Positions 12,701 to 23,571 of a stretch of DNA of 64,000 bases are shown here, in pieces (within the stretch, counting starts at the first letter, position 1; the number at the start of each line of letters is the position of its first letter). The stretch is from Rutidosis leptorrhynchoides (taxonomy: Eukaryota; Streptophyta; Magnoliopsida; Asterales; Asteraceae): positions 38,502,501 to 38,566,500 of the forward strand of contig NC_092340.1 in NCBI RefSeq assembly GCF_046630445.1, in the 5' to 3' direction. A program made the translations under genes and the position numbers. The notes beneath the pieces were generated by a model. It was not told the DNA's origin. It made no database searches and worked only from the letters and a program-made list of their open reading frames with translations.

Positions 12701-13215
12701 GTTACCAGGTGTTCACCATATGAATGATTTTTATCTCTATGTATGGGATGTGTATTGAAATATGAAATCTTGTGGTCTATTGTTACGATTTGATATATAT
12801 ATATATATATATAGGTTAAACCTATAACTCACCAACATTTTTGTTGACGTTTAAAGCATGTTTATTCTCAGGTGAATACTAAGAGCTTCCGCTGTTGCAT
12901 ACTAAAATAAGGACAAGATTTGGAGTCCATGTTTGTATGATATTGTGTAAAAACTGCATTCAAGAAACTGATTTCGATGTAACATATTTGTATTGTAAAC
13001 CATTATGTAATGGTCGTGTGTAAACAGGATATTTTAGATTATCATTATTTGATAATCTACGTAAATCTTTTTAAACCTTTATTTATGAAATAAAGGTTAT
13101 GGTTTGTTTTAAAAATGAATGCAGTCTTTGAAAAACGTCTCATATAGAGGTCAAAACCTCGCAACGAAATCAATTAATATGGAACGTTTTTAATCAATAA
13201 GAACGGGACATTTCA
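9774..13215 (+). repeat. 5' LTR of element B
   Basis: Begins TGTAGTGACCCGAAC, ends GGGACATTTCA, about 3.44 kb. A CT-rich leader-like stretch follows TATATCTAATCC near 10830, a plausible promoter and transcription start zone (inference). It includes a (TA)n run near 12791 and the candidate intron 12370-12871. Confidence 0.95.
12370..12871 (+). other. candidate LTR intron, element B 5' LTR
   Basis: GTGAGT at 12370 begins the interval, and TTTATTCTCAG|GT at 12871 ends it. TCACCAAC...GTTGAC forms a hairpin just before the acceptor, and GCTTCCGCT follows it by about 15 bases. The acceptor is about 350 bases before the primer site. Confidence 0.5.
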
Positions 13216-13217
13216 GT

Positions 13218-13229
13218 TGGTATCAGAGC
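13218..13229 (+). other. primer binding site of B (tRNA-iMet)
   Basis: TGGTATCAGAGC lies 2 bases after the 5' LTR. Confidence 0.92.
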
Positions 13230-13424
13230 GTTGGTCTTAGAGAACCAGAAAATTTGCATTAGTGTGTCTTATCAAGTTTGTTAGGATGCATTAGTGAGTC
13301 TGGACTTTGACCGTGTTTTCTTTAAAAATGATTGCTTAACATTTTTGTTGGAAACTATATATTATTAACATGTATATATTATGTGATATATTAATCTCTT
13401 AACATGTTTGATATTGTGTGATAG

Positions 13425-13853
13425 ATGTCTACCTCTAGCACAAATCCCATTGACTCACCTAATAATAACGAAGAGTCGAATATATATTGGACTGATTCAC
13501 AAGTTCCCGAAGAGGAACCGGAAGAAGAATCAGAACCGGAAGAAGAATCAGAACCGAAAGAGGAGGAACCGGAGGAGGAAATAGAACCGGTGGGGGAAAT
13601 AATAAAACGGTTAAGTGAAAGAAAATCCTCAACCAACCAACCAAGGTTAATTATGGTCAATGGTGTTTCCGTCAAGGAAGCAAAATATTGGGAGGATTAC
13701 CAATTCTCCGATGAATCGGATTCCGACGAGAATTCTGATGATGTTATAGAAATTACCCCAACTGAATTTAAAAAAGCAAATGAAAATAATAAGGGAAAGG
13801 GCATAAAAATAGAGAAATCTAATTCCAACCCCGATGAACTTTATATGTATCGT
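13425..13853 (+). CDS. acidic leader ORF of element B, interrupted by G
   Basis: An open frame of about 143 codons starts about 200 bases after the primer site (MSTSSTNPIDSPNNNEESN). It has a Glu/Pro-rich repeat block (EEEPEEESEPEEESEPKEEE) and an acidic Ser-Asp segment (FSDESDSDENSDDVIEI). A Lys/Asn-rich end follows, where G is inserted. It has no Gag, protease or nucleic-acid-binding motif that I recognise. It may be an accessory ORF of the family; element A has an unrelated ORF in the same position. Confidence 0.55.
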
Positions 13854-14993
13854 TGTAACATCCCAATTATTTAAGGTATTATTTTATGTGAATTTTTATT
13901 GCTAAAAAATTAAATGGTAAAGGTTATTTTATGTTAAATGGACAAAAGTTAAGTTTATTGGTTAAGTTAGGAAGGACTAAGGGTGCAAAGTTAAGATTAA
14001 GGACTTCTCTAACCATAGTTGTGGTGGGGAGGGTAGAAAGTGCAAATAAGCTAAAGTTATTTTAATAAAAAGAATAAAATGCTGGAAATTGAGTTTATTC
14101 ACACAAAAATTACAGAAAAGCTTCCTGTATATGTATGTGTGTCGACTTTGAGGGAGAAGAAGAAGGAGAACCACAAATTGTTGAAATTAGACTCATGCAA
14201 GCTCAATTTGGTGAAATCTAAGATATTCTAAGCACACTAGCAAGTCTCAATTCTTCTTATTTCTCTTCTTGTGCACAAATTAGGGTTCTTGAACTCTAAA
14301 AGTCAAGGTATGAATTTTATGTCTAAGTATTGCTTGTATTGTGTGTTAATGATGAGATTTATGCTTAAGAAGTTGCTATTTGTTGAATTGTGCACAATTG
14401 TTTGAGTTAGAATGAAATTGTTATTGATTTTGGAAGAAGAATTAAGTATGAACTTGCATTATGGATTTATGGTATGAATATGATGAATTTGGTGATGTTC
14501 TAGTTAAATTTCTAGTCATGCACACCAAGTGTTTGTTAAAATGTCTCAATGAGAAGTTTATGTGTTCTAGTTAGAAATTATGATGAAGGATGTTCATGTA
14601 TGAGCTATTGTTATTGTTATAAGTCATAGAAATTGATTATTTGATAATTTAAGGGTGCTAGTAATGAAATTGGATTATTATGCACATTTGATGAATAATA
14701 AAAGGATTGAAGGAAAGTTGCATGTATTGCTAAAAGAGATAAACAAGTAATGTACATGATTAAAGTTATGAAGTCTAATTGGTAATATTCTTATCTTAGA
14801 AAAGATGAGATCAAAGCTAGATGTATGTATGTTGTGATTTGGGGGTTAAGTGAATGTATAAGTATAGAAAGATATGAAGATTCATGAAAGTTGTGATTTT
14901 GATTGAGTTATGTGATTAATGGGATTAGCTCATGTATAGGTGCTAATCAAGGAAAAGAGGTTGCAAGTGATCGAGGAATTTTGTGTAAGCAAG

Positions 14994-15465
14994 GTGAGTT
15001 CATAGGGGGTAATATGGGCGGGTCAAGAGTGGCTTAGTGTTCTCGGATTGCATCCGTGCAAGAGAGAAACGACTAAGTGCACTAGTTATGTAGCTTAGAT
15101 AGAACTATTGGGTTAACCTAATAGTTGTATCTATGGTTGATGTTTAGCTTAGGCAAGGTTATTACATTGCTAGTAATCTTGCCTATGGTTTGTGTTAGCT
15201 TAGACACATTAAGTGTCTATGTATGAGATGATGATAGCTTAGGCATATTTAGTATGTCTATGGTTAGCTTAGGCATGATTACTAGGTTCGGCCTAGTAAG
15301 TCATGTCTATGGTATGAATGAATTGGATCCGAAAGTATGCAAGCAACCAATGGGTTGAAGGATAAGTGTTATGATTATGCCCACATGTTTTGTGTTTTGT
15401 GTTTTATTACTTTCCTATAACTCACTAAGTGCAAAAGCTTACCCCTATGATGTTTTATGTTTTAG
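14994..15465 (+). other. candidate LTR intron, element G 5' LTR
   Basis: Donor GCAAG|GTGAGT and acceptor ATGTTTTAG|GT are 472 nt apart. The hairpin before the acceptor is CACTAAG...CTTAC here instead of CACCAAC...GTTGAC. The five-stem-loop array lies inside. Confidence 0.5.
15091..15312 (+). repeat. tandem array of five stem-loops in G LTR
   Basis: Five units start TAGCTTAG and most end CTATG(G). Between the flanks each unit holds its own inverted repeat: AGATAGAACTATT/AATAGTTGTATCT, AGGCAAGGTTA/TAATCTTGCCT, AGACAC/GTGTCT, AGGCATA/TATGTCT, and AGGCATGA plus TTACTAGG against CCTAGTAA plus TCATGTCT with a TTCG loop. The flanks are alike while the stems differ and stay paired (some G-U). A second copy is in the 3' LTR. 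Confidence 0.85.
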
Positions 15466-15827
15466 GTGCTAAGGTCCATCGTGAAGGTAAGGAGCCCGTG
15501 TAAAGCGCTAGAGGAGCATTGGCATAGCGTAAGTGGTATTGCAAGTCCCTTTTTGTAATCACGCTCTACGGTTACCGCTTATTAAACGCCAAGGGCTTTG
15601 AATGAGTCATGTTTGTTATTGTTGAACTTGGGACCAAATGATGGTTTTGATTCATGAAAACACGTTTTGTTGTCTAAATGTTGTTTATAGATGGTTCACG
15701 ATGTTAGAAACTGATTTCTGATGTTTGTGTATGAATTATGCAGTTTTAAATATGTTTGAGTATGATGAAAAGTGAAAAAGTTTGGTTTAAGTGAAATGTT
15801 GCAGATCAGCCCCCGGATTAGTGTTAT

Positions 15828-15951
15828 GTCGCGCCGCGGCCAAGGGCTCCGCGCCGCGGCATATAACTGATGTTGGGAACAGAAGCAAGGCTAAGAAGTA
15901 TAAATTTTCCTGTGTATTGTCGCGCCGCGACAAGACTGGCCGCGCCGCGGC
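15828..15951. repeat. four GC-rich near-palindromes in G LTR
   Basis: GTCGCGCCGCGGC at 15828, CCGCGCCGCGGC at 15849, GTCGCGCCGCGAC at 15919 and CCGCGCCGCGGC at 15940, in otherwise AT-rich sequence between the acceptor-like site and the primer site. Confidence 0.85.
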
Positions 15952-15983
15952 ATAAGCCTTGTCCAGGCAGTAACCTTGTTTTT

Positions 15984-16017
<34 letters not shown>

Positions 16018-16040
16018 ACTCGATTCAAGGCGTTAAAAGT

Positions 16041-16052
16041 TGGTATCAGAGC
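16041..16052 (+). other. primer binding site of G (tRNA-iMet)
   Basis: TGGTATCAGAGC lies 2-3 bases after the 5' LTR, depending on which A is taken as its last base. Confidence 0.92.
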
Positions 16053-16454
16053 TGTGGTTTAAGGGACTTGGATAACCCACGATAGGGATTATCTAGGCTT
16101 AAACCATTGTTGTGAAAGGATAAGCGGTTTAGGACTTGCATAAGTGTTTAAGTCGTATAGTTGTGCCATGCTCCATAGGGTAGAGTCATTGACAAGACCC
16201 ATAGTATAATGAATAAGATTACGAATTGGTTTATGTAAGGAGTTTGATACCCGCTAGCCATGATGTCGTGGTAGACTAGATGTGTAATGAAATGGTGTAA
16301 TAACAACAGGCCATTGCTATTACTTCATTTTAGTACACATGGACGTCTACTATGGTCATGGTGAATCGAGTTAGGAATTCTTTCGGATTGTTTGGTTTTG
16401 ATGAATAATGGTGTTACCGGTATTTGAACTAATGGGTTGAATGTAATTTTCAGA

Positions 16455-19400
16455 ATGGCTATTGTATCGCCAAACCGAGGTCAAGATGAGGATGATGAGT
16501 ACGTCCGCACCCCATCCACGGAGTCTATAGAAGACTCTCAAAACGAATCGGAAGAAGTTAACATGCCAAATGACATTTCGGGGCAAATAGGGCAAGCCTT
16601 GATACGTTATACCCCAACCTTGTTAGAAAAGATCAAGACGTTGATCAATGATCAATTAGATGAGAAGTTAAAGACTCTTGTTGCCAATAACCCTATCTTA
16701 AGAGGTGAAGGGGGAAGTGGGGTAAGGCAAGAAGAGGTAGAAGCCCCTAAAAGAAAGGATGATCGTTTTGAATATAAGAACTTTGCAAATTGCCATCCCC
16801 CTGAGTTTCATGGTAAGGTTGACCCTATTGTTAGTCAAAGATGGATTGATGAGATTGAAGAAACTTTTATGCTATGTGAATGCCCCGAGCATTTAAAGGT
16901 AATTTACGCGGCACATCAAATGAAGGGTAGTGGTTATGAGTGGTGGAATTTTATAGTTAAGTCTCATGGGCGAGACGTGGCTACAAGTTTCTCATGGGAC
17001 AAGTTCCGTGAAATGTTTATGACTCAATTTGCTCCACCCGCTGAGGTTAGTAGGTTGAAATCCGAGTTTATGAATATAGAGCATGGAAGTAAGTCGGTGA
17101 CCGAGTTTAATGCCGAGTTCAATGATAAGTCTCGATTTTGTCCGGACTTTGTGTCAAGTCCCAAGTTGATGATGGATCATTATCATGAAAAGTTGAATCC
17201 CGAGATAAGTGAGTTTATTGACAAGAGCACGTATAAGACTTTGGCCGAAATGATGAATAGAGCACTTGTTAGAGAACACGAACTTAGGAAGAAGGCGTCG
17301 TTTAAACGGAAGTTAGATCAAGACTCTAAGGCGATGCATAATGTTAGTCCGAAGAAGGGTAAGTTTGGTTCCGAATCCCCGCACAAGTCAAAAGGGGGTT
17401 TTGTGTCGGGTAAGAGCGGTGGGAAAGAAGCCAAGACGTGTAGTAGGTGTGGTAAGAATCATACGGGTGAATGTAAAGCGGGTACCACCGATTGTTACTC
17501 TTGCGGGAAGCCGGGTCATAGGGCCGCCGAATGTCCTAAGAAAGGTAAGCAAGGTTATTATTGTTTTGAGAAAGGTCACTTTCAAGCCGAATGTCCGGAA
17601 TACAAGAAGGATTTAGCTAGTGGTAGTGTTAAGAAAGAGGTTAAGACGGAACCGAAGGCTAGCGATAGCCGACCAAGGTCCCGAGCTCATCAGATTACCG
17701 CACTCGAAGCAAAGGAGTCCCAAAATGTGGTGTCAGGTACCTTTATTGTAAACTCTTTACCTGCGCATGTTTTGTTTGATTCCGGTGCTACGCGGTCGTT
17801 TGTATCATATTCTTTTTGTAAGCATTTTAATATGACCCCAAGTATGTTAGAACACCCATTAGAGGTTGAAATAGCGGATAATAAGACCGTGATGGTGTAT
17901 AGTATCATTAAGGGGTGTGAAATTATTTTGGATGATGAAAAGTTTGTCATTGATTTAATACCCATGCAAATGGGGGAATTTCAAGTAATTGTGGGCATGG
18001 ATTGGCTAGATGACAATGAGGGGATAATTTTGTGTCGTAAGAAAATAGTATTAGTTCAATCACCAAGTGGAAAAGTTATATGGATTTATGGGGAACGAGC
18101 TAGGCGTGCAATTCCTATATGCACATATGCTAAGGCTAAAATATTTTTGTCTCATGGGTGTTGTGCGTTTTTGGCACATGTTGTTGATGATTCGAAAAAG
18201 GTTGTTGAATTAGATGATGTACCAATAGTTAACGAGTTTCCGGATGTGTTTTCAAGTGAATTGCCCGGTGTACCTCCCGAGCGAGAGGTAGAGTTTAGAA
18301 TAGATTTGATACCCGGGGCCACGCCAATTGCCAAAGCTCCCTATCGATTAGCCCCGTCGGAAATGAGAGAAATGATGACTCAATTACAAGATTTGATAGA
18401 TAAAGGTTTTATACGTCCTAGTAGTTCACCTTGGGGAGCTCCGGTTTTATTTGTGAAAAAGAAGGATGGAACTATGAGAATGTGTATTGATTATCGAGAA
18501 TTGAATAAAGTCACTATTAAGAACAAGTACCCGTTGCCAAGGATAGACGATTTGTTTGATCAACTACAAGGTGCTAGTTTCTTTTCAAAGATAGATTTAA
18601 GGTCGGGTTACCATCAATTGAAGGTGAGGGAAGAAGATGTCCCTAAAACGGCTTTTCGAACAAGGTATGGTCATTATGAGTTTTTGGTTATGCCGTTTGG
18701 ATTAACAAATGCTCCGGCCGCGTTTATGGATTTGATGAATAGGGTTTGTCGACCGATGCTTGATAGGTTTGTAATTGTGTTCATTGATGACATTTTGGTA
18801 TATTCTAAGAGTGAAGAGGAACATACGGTACATTTAAGACAAGTATTAGAGACTTTAAGAAGAGAAAGATTGTTTGCTAAGTTCTCTAAGTGCGAGTTTT
18901 GGCTTCGTGAAGTTCAATTTTTGGGCCATGTCATTAATAAGAAGGGTATTTGTGTTGATCCAGTAAAGATAGAGGCAATTATGAGATGGGAACCACCTAC
19001 TAATCCTACCGAGGTTAGGAGTTTTCTAGGTTTAGCGGGGTATTATCGACGGTTTATACAAGATTTCTCTAGAATAGCCACCCCACTCACCAAGTTGACT
19101 CGTAAAAGTGTGCCATGGAGATGGGAAGAAAAGCAAGAACAAGCGTTTCAACTCCTTAAGGAGAAGCTTGTTCAAGCTCCCATATTGGTTTTACCGGAAG
19201 GGAATGAGAACATGACGGTTTATTGTGATGCTTCTAAGAAAGGCTTAGGGTGTGTATTGATGCAAAATGGAAAGGTCATAGCTTATGCTTCCCGGCAATT
19301 GAAGGAACACGAGAAACGTTACCCTACGCATGATTTAGAATTGACGGCCGTAGTTTTTGCTTTAAAGATTTGGCGTCATTATCTTTATGGTGTTAAGTTT

Positions 19401-21101
19401 TCCATTTATACCGATCATAAGAACTTAAAGTATTTGTTTGATCAAAGGGATTTGAATGATAGGCAAAGGAGAGGTCTCGATTTGGTGAAAGATTATGATT
19501 GTGAGATTTTATATCATCCCGGAAAAGCGAATGTGGTGGCGGATGCTCTTAGTAGGAAGTCGAGTCATCAACCGATTAAGATAACAAGTTTGGCTATGGT
19601 AATATCGCCTCGAATATTTGATGATATTCATGTTGCACAAGGTGAAGCGTTATTGCCCGAAAACGTGAGAAAAGAAAGGATCAAGGGGCAAGTTGATAAT
19701 TTTGTGGTAGATTCCCGTGGTTTAAGGCTTAGATATGGGAGGATTTGGGTACCTTTGCAAAGTGGCGTTAGAAGTGAGCTCCTAGACTTAGCTCACAAGT
19801 CTAAGTATTCGATTCACCCCGGTGCTACGAAAATGTATAGAGATTTAAGGAAAGACTATTGGTGGCCGGGAATGAAGAGGGATATAGTTAAGTATGTACA
19901 CAAGTGTCTTACTTGTCTTCAAGTGAAAGCCGATCATCAAATGCCTTACGGTAAGATGCAACCTTTAGAGGTACCGGTTTGGAAATGGGAGCATATTACA
20001 ATGGATTTAGTGACTAAGTTGCCTAAGACCCCTAGACAACACGATGCAATTTGGGTTATTGTTGATAGATTGACTAAGAGTGCATTATTTTTGGCAATAA
20101 GGGAAGCTTCTTCATCGGAAGCAATGTCTAAGTTGTATATGAAGGAAGTTGTTGCAAGGCATGGAGTACCGGTTTCCATAGTTTCGGATCGAGACACTCG
20201 ATTTACATCTCGATATTGGAGAAAGTTTCAAGAGGAAATGGGTACTAAGTTACATATAAGTACCGCGTTTCACCCACAAACGGATGGTCAAAGTGAACGG
20301 ACTATACAAACTCTCGAGGATATGTTAAGAGCATGCGTCATCGATTTTGGTGGTAGTTGGGATACTCACTTACCTTTAGTTGAATTTTCGTACAACAATA
20401 GTTATCATTCTACAATCGGAATGGCGCCTTATGAGATGTTGTATGGAAGGAGGTGTAGAACCCCGATATGTTGGGGCGAAGTAGGTCAACGGGAATTAGG
20501 AAGCACGGAAATAGTACAACAAACCACCGAGATGATTGACCAAATTCGTGAAAGAATGAAGGCGGCGCAAGATCGACAAAAGTCTTATGTTGATAAAAGG
20601 AGAAAACCGATAGAATTTCAAGTAGGTGATAAAGTGATGTTAAAAGTTTCTCCATGGAAAGGCATCATTCGTTTTAGAAAGAGGGGAAAATTGGGTCCAA
20701 GGTTCGTGGGACCATTTGAGATAGTGGCGAAAGTTGGGAAGGTAGCCTACCGTTTGGCTTTACCCGATGAATTGAGTAATATTCACGACACGTTTCACGT
20801 GTCACAATTGAGAAAGTGTTTGGCGGATGAATCAACTTATGTTCCTTTGAATGAAATTGAGGTTGATAATAAGTTAAGATATGCGGAGAAGCCAATAAAG
20901 ATATTGGAGCAAAAGGTTAAGCGCTTGAGAAATAAGTCGGTTACATTGTTGAAGGTATTATGGCAATTTAGAAAAGGTTCCGAATGTACATGGGAACCCG
21001 AAGAATGGCTCATGAAGTATTATCCGTCATTGCATCAAGAGTGGTTCGCGAGGACGCGAACGATCCAAGAGGGGGAGAGTTGTAACATCCCAATTATTTA
21101 A
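16455..21101 (+). CDS. gag-pol polyprotein of chromovirus G
   Basis: One open frame of about 1548 codons from [13 protein letters not shown] (ATG at 16455). Order: Gag core ([24 protein letters not shown]), zinc knuckles ([14 protein letters not shown]), aspartic protease ([12 protein letters not shown]), reverse transcriptase ([16 protein letters not shown]; catalytic FIDD), RNase H ([25 protein letters not shown]), HHCC integrase ([29 protein letters not shown]) and a C-terminal chromodomain-like part ([19 protein letters not shown]). Length and order are as expected for Tekay-type chromoviruses, whose chromodomain directs integration to chromatin. The stop lies 21 bases inside the 3' LTR, so the polypurine tract is within the frame. 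Confidence 0.95.
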   Translation: MAIVSPNRGQDEDDEYVRTPSTESIEDSQNESEEVNMPNDISGQIGQALIRYTPTLLEKIKTLINDQLDEKLKTLVANNPILRGEGGSGVRQEEVEAPKRKDDRFEYKNFANCHPPEFHGKVDPIVSQRWIDEIEETFMLCECPEHLKVIYAAHQMKGSGYEWWNFIVKSHGRDVATSFSWDKFREMFMTQFAPPAEVSRLKSEFMNIEHGSKSVTEFNAEFNDKSRFCPDFVSSPKLMMDHYHEKLNPEISEFIDKSTYKTLAEMMNRALVREHELRKKASFKRKLDQDSKAMHNVSPKKGKFGSESPHKSKGGFVSGKSGGKEAKTCSRCGKNHTGECKAGTTDCYSCGKPGHRAAECPKKGKQGYYCFEKGHFQAECPEYKKDLASGSVKKEVKTEPKASDSRPRSRAHQITALEAKESQNVVSGTFIVNSLPAHVLFDSGATRSFVSYSFCKHFNMTPSMLEHPLEVEIADNKTVMVYSIIKGCEIILDDEKFVIDLIPMQMGEFQVIVGMDWLDDNEGIILCRKKIVLVQSPSGKVIWIYGERARRAIPICTYAKAKIFLSHGCCAFLAHVVDDSKKVVELDDVPIVNEFPDVFSSELPGVPPEREVEFRIDLIPGATPIAKAPYRLAPSEMREMMTQLQDLIDKGFIRPSSSPWGAPVLFVKKKDGTMRMCIDYRELNKVTIKNKYPLPRIDDLFDQLQGASFFSKIDLRSGYHQLKVREEDVPKTAFRTRYGHYEFLVMPFGLTNAPAAFMDLMNRVCRPMLDRFVIVFIDDILVYSKSEEEHTVHLRQVLETLRRERLFAKFSKCEFWLREVQFLGHVINKKGICVDPVKIEAIMRWEPPTNPTEVRSFLGLAGYYRRFIQDFSRIATPLTKLTRKSVPWRWEEKQEQAFQLLKEKLVQAPILVLPEGNENMTVYCDASKKGLGCVLMQNGKVIAYASRQLKEHEKRYPTHDLELTAVVFALKIWRHYLYGVKFSIYTDHKNLKYLFDQRDLNDRQRRGLDLVKDYDCEILYHPGKANVVADALSRKSSHQPIKITSLAMVISPRIFDDIHVAQGEALLPENVRKERIKGQVDNFVVDSRGLRLRYGRIWVPLQSGVRSELLDLAHKSKYSIHPGATKMYRDLRKDYWWPGMKRDIVKYVHKCLTCLQVKADHQMPYGKMQPLEVPVWKWEHITMDLVTKLPKTPRQHDAIWVIVDRLTKSALFLAIREASSSEAMSKLYMKEVVARHGVPVSIVSDRDTRFTSRYWRKFQEEMGTKLHISTAFHPQTDGQSERTIQTLEDMLRACVIDFGGSWDTHLPLVEFSYNNSYHSTIGMAPYEMLYGRRCRTPICWGEVGQRELGSTEIVQQTTEMIDQIRERMKAAQDRQKSYVDKRRKPIEFQVGDKVMLKVSPWKGIIRFRKRGKLGPRFVGPFEIVAKVGKVAYRLALPDELSNIHDTFHVSQLRKCLADESTYVPLNEIEVDNKLRYAEKPIKILEQKVKRLRNKSVTLLKVLWQFRKGSECTWEPEEWLMKYYPSLHQEWFARTRTIQEGESCNIPII
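21044..21061 (+). other. pre-LTR stem-loop of G
   Basis: GTTCGCG-AGGA-CGCGAAC is a perfect 7-bp stem with an AGGA loop, about 20 bases before the 3' LTR and inside the coding frame. B, D and F have AAATTTCG-GGA-CGAAATTT at the equivalent place. Confidence 0.8.
21066..21080 (+). other. polypurine tract of G
   Basis: The purine run AAGAGGGGGAGAG sits directly before the 3' LTR and is the expected plus-strand primer. Confidence 0.85.
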
Positions 21102-23197
21102 GGTATTATTTTATGTGAATTTTTATTGCTAAGAAATTAAATGGTAAAGGTTATTTTATGTTAAATGGACAAAAGTTAAGTTTATTGGTTAAGTTAGGAA
21201 GGACTAAGGGTGCAAAGTTAAGATTAAGGACTTCTCTAACTATAGTTGTGGTGGGGAGGGTAGAAAGTGCAAATAAGCTAAAGTTATTTTAATAAAAAGA
21301 ATAAAATGCTGGAAATTGAGTTTATTCACAAAAAAATTACAGAAAAGCTTCCTGTATATGTATGTGTGTCGACTTTGAGGGAGAAGAAGAAGGAGAACCA
21401 CAAATTGTTGAAATTAGACTCATGCAAGCTCAATTTGGTGAAATCTAAGATATTCTAAGCACACTAGCAAGTCTCAATTCTTCTTATTTCTCTTCTTGTG
21501 CACAAATTAGGGTTCTTGAACTCTAAAAGTCAAGGTATGAATTTTATGTCTAAGTATTGCTTGTATTGTGTGTTAATGATGAGATTTATGCTTAAGAAGT
21601 TGCTATTTGTTGAATTGTGCACAATTGTTTGAGTTAGAATGAAATTGTTATTGATTTTGGAAGAAGAATTAAGTATGAACTTGCATTATGGATTTATGGT
21701 ATGAATATGATGAATTTGGTGATGTTCTAGTTAAATTTCTAGTCATGCACACCAAGTGTTTGTTAAAATGTCTCAATGAGAAGTTTATGTGTTCTAGTTA
21801 GAAATTATGATGAAGGATGTTCATGTATGAGCTATTGTTATTGTTGTAAGTCATAGAAATTGATTATTTGATAATTTAAGGGTGCTAGTAATGAAATTGG
21901 ATTATTATGCACATTTGATGAATAATAAAAGGATTGAAGGAAAGTTGCATGTATTGCTAAAAGAGATAAACAAGTAATGTACATGATTAAAGTTATGAAG
22001 TCTAATTGGTAATATTCTTATCTTAGAAAAGATGAGATCAAAGCTAGATGTATGTATGTTGTGATTAGGGGGTTAAGTGAATGTATAAGTATAGAAAGAT
22101 ATGAAGATTCATGAAAGTTGTGATTTTGATTGAGTTATGTGATTAATGGGATTAGCTCATGTATAGGTGCTAATCAAGGAAAAGAGGTTGCAAGTGATCG
22201 AGGAATTTTGTGTAAGCAAGGTGAGTTCATAGGGGGTAATATGGGCGGGTCAAGAGTGGCTTAGTGTTCTCGGATTGCATCCGTGCAAGAGAGAAACGAC
22301 TAAGTGCACTAGTTATGTAGCTTAGATAGAACTATTGGGTTAACCTAATAGTTGTATCTATGGTTGATGTTTAGCTTAGGCAAGGTTATTACATTGCTAG
22401 TAATCTTGCCTATGGTTTGTGTTAGCTTAGACACATTAAGTGTCTATGTATGAGATGATGATAGCTTAGGCATATTTAGTATGTCTATGGTTAGCTTAGG
22501 CATGATTACTAGGTTCGGCCTAGTAAGTCATGTCTATGGTATGAATGAATTGGATCCGAAAGTATGCAAGCAACCAATGGGTTGAAGGATAAGTGTTATG
22601 ATTATGCCCACATGTTTTGTGTTTTGTGTTTTATTACTTTCCTATAACTCACTAAGTGCAAAAGCTTACCCCTATGATGTTTTATGTTTTAGGTGCTAAG
22701 GTCCATCGTGAAGGTAAGGAGCCCGTGTAAAGCGCTAGAGGAGCATTGGCATAGCGTAAGTGGTATTGCAAGTCCCTTTTTGTAATCACGCTCTACGGTT
22801 ACCGCTTATTAAACGCCAAGGGCTTTGAATGAGTCATGTTTGTTATTGTTGAACTTGGGACCAAATGATGGTTTTGATTCATGAAAACACGTTTTGTTGT
22901 CTAAATGTTGTTTATAGATGGTTCACGATGTTAGAAACTGATTTCTGATGTTTGTGTATGAATTATGCAGTTTTAAATATGTTTGAGTATGATGAAAAGT
23001 GAAAAAGTTTGGTTTAAGTGAAATGTTGCAGATCAGCCCCCGGATTAGTGTTATGTCGCGCCGCGGCCAAGGGCTCCGCGCCGCGGCATATAACTGATGT
23101 TGGGAACAGAAGCAAGGCTAAGAAGTATAAATTTTCCTGTGTATTGTCGCGCCGCGACAAGGCTGGCCGCGGCATAAGCCTTGTCCAGGCAGTAACC

Positions 23198-23240
<43 letters not shown>

Positions 23241-23257
23241 CGATTCAAGGCGTTAAA
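21081..23257 (+). repeat. 3' LTR of element G
   Basis: Partner of 13854-16037, offset 7227 for most of its length. It shares the AA end, the stem-loop array (22318-22539) and the candidate intron (22221-22692). One GC-rich motif is shortened. Confidence 0.95.
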
Positions 23258-23571
23258 ATCGTCAACCCCCGAAGCCCTTAAGTTGTAACAATGACCCAGG
23301 AACCTCTAAACCACCAGGTTTTTCTAAACCGTTGTGGAAAACGACAGCTCGTATTAGGGGAACATCATATATCCCTAGAAACTTGGCAAAACGAACCAAA
23401 ATCGAAGAAGAAGAAACGAGCGAGTCGGAATAAGATAGTTGTATTCGTGTGGTGTAATATATGTAATATAGTGTGCTTATGCTTTATGATATATGTAAAA
23501 ATTGCTTGTATTAATAAGTATTTTTTTTTATGAATCTAACTCTTGTCTATTTTACAGTATAAAAACATAAA
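23258..23571 (+). other. element B leader after the G insertion
   Basis: Continuation of B's leader with a Lys/Arg-rich coding-like stretch near 23390-23440 (AAATCGAAGAAGAAG...), then AT-rich sequence and a TTTTACAG acceptor-like site just before the F-box frame. No recognisable domain. Confidence 0.4.

Larger units (their letters stand above)
13854..16037 (+). repeat. 5' LTR of element G
   Basis: Begins TGTAACATCC and ends GGCGTTAAA, about 2.18 kb. It contains the candidate intron 14994-15465, a five-unit stem-loop array 15091-15312, GC-rich motifs at 15828-15951 and a poly(A) run at 15985-16014. The end is AA rather than the usual CA. Confidence 0.95.
13854..23257 (+). mobile_element. Ty3 chromovirus G (Tekay-like), looks whole and young
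   Basis: It has an LTR pair (13854-16037, 21081-23257), target duplication ATCGT (13849-13853 and 23258-23262), a primer site, one open gag-pol frame with C-terminal chromodomain, and a polypurine tract. The LTRs differ by about six or seven substitutions plus a short deletion and poly(A) length (about 0.3%). This suggests roughly 0.1 Myr at 1.3e-8 per site per year. It is the innermost layer of stack 1. No break is visible. Confidence 0.95.

Noticed and set aside
13218-13229. tRNA-like matches TGGTATCAGAGC at six places
   Set aside because: Each is only the 12-base primer site next to an LTR. No tRNA gene body surrounds any of them.
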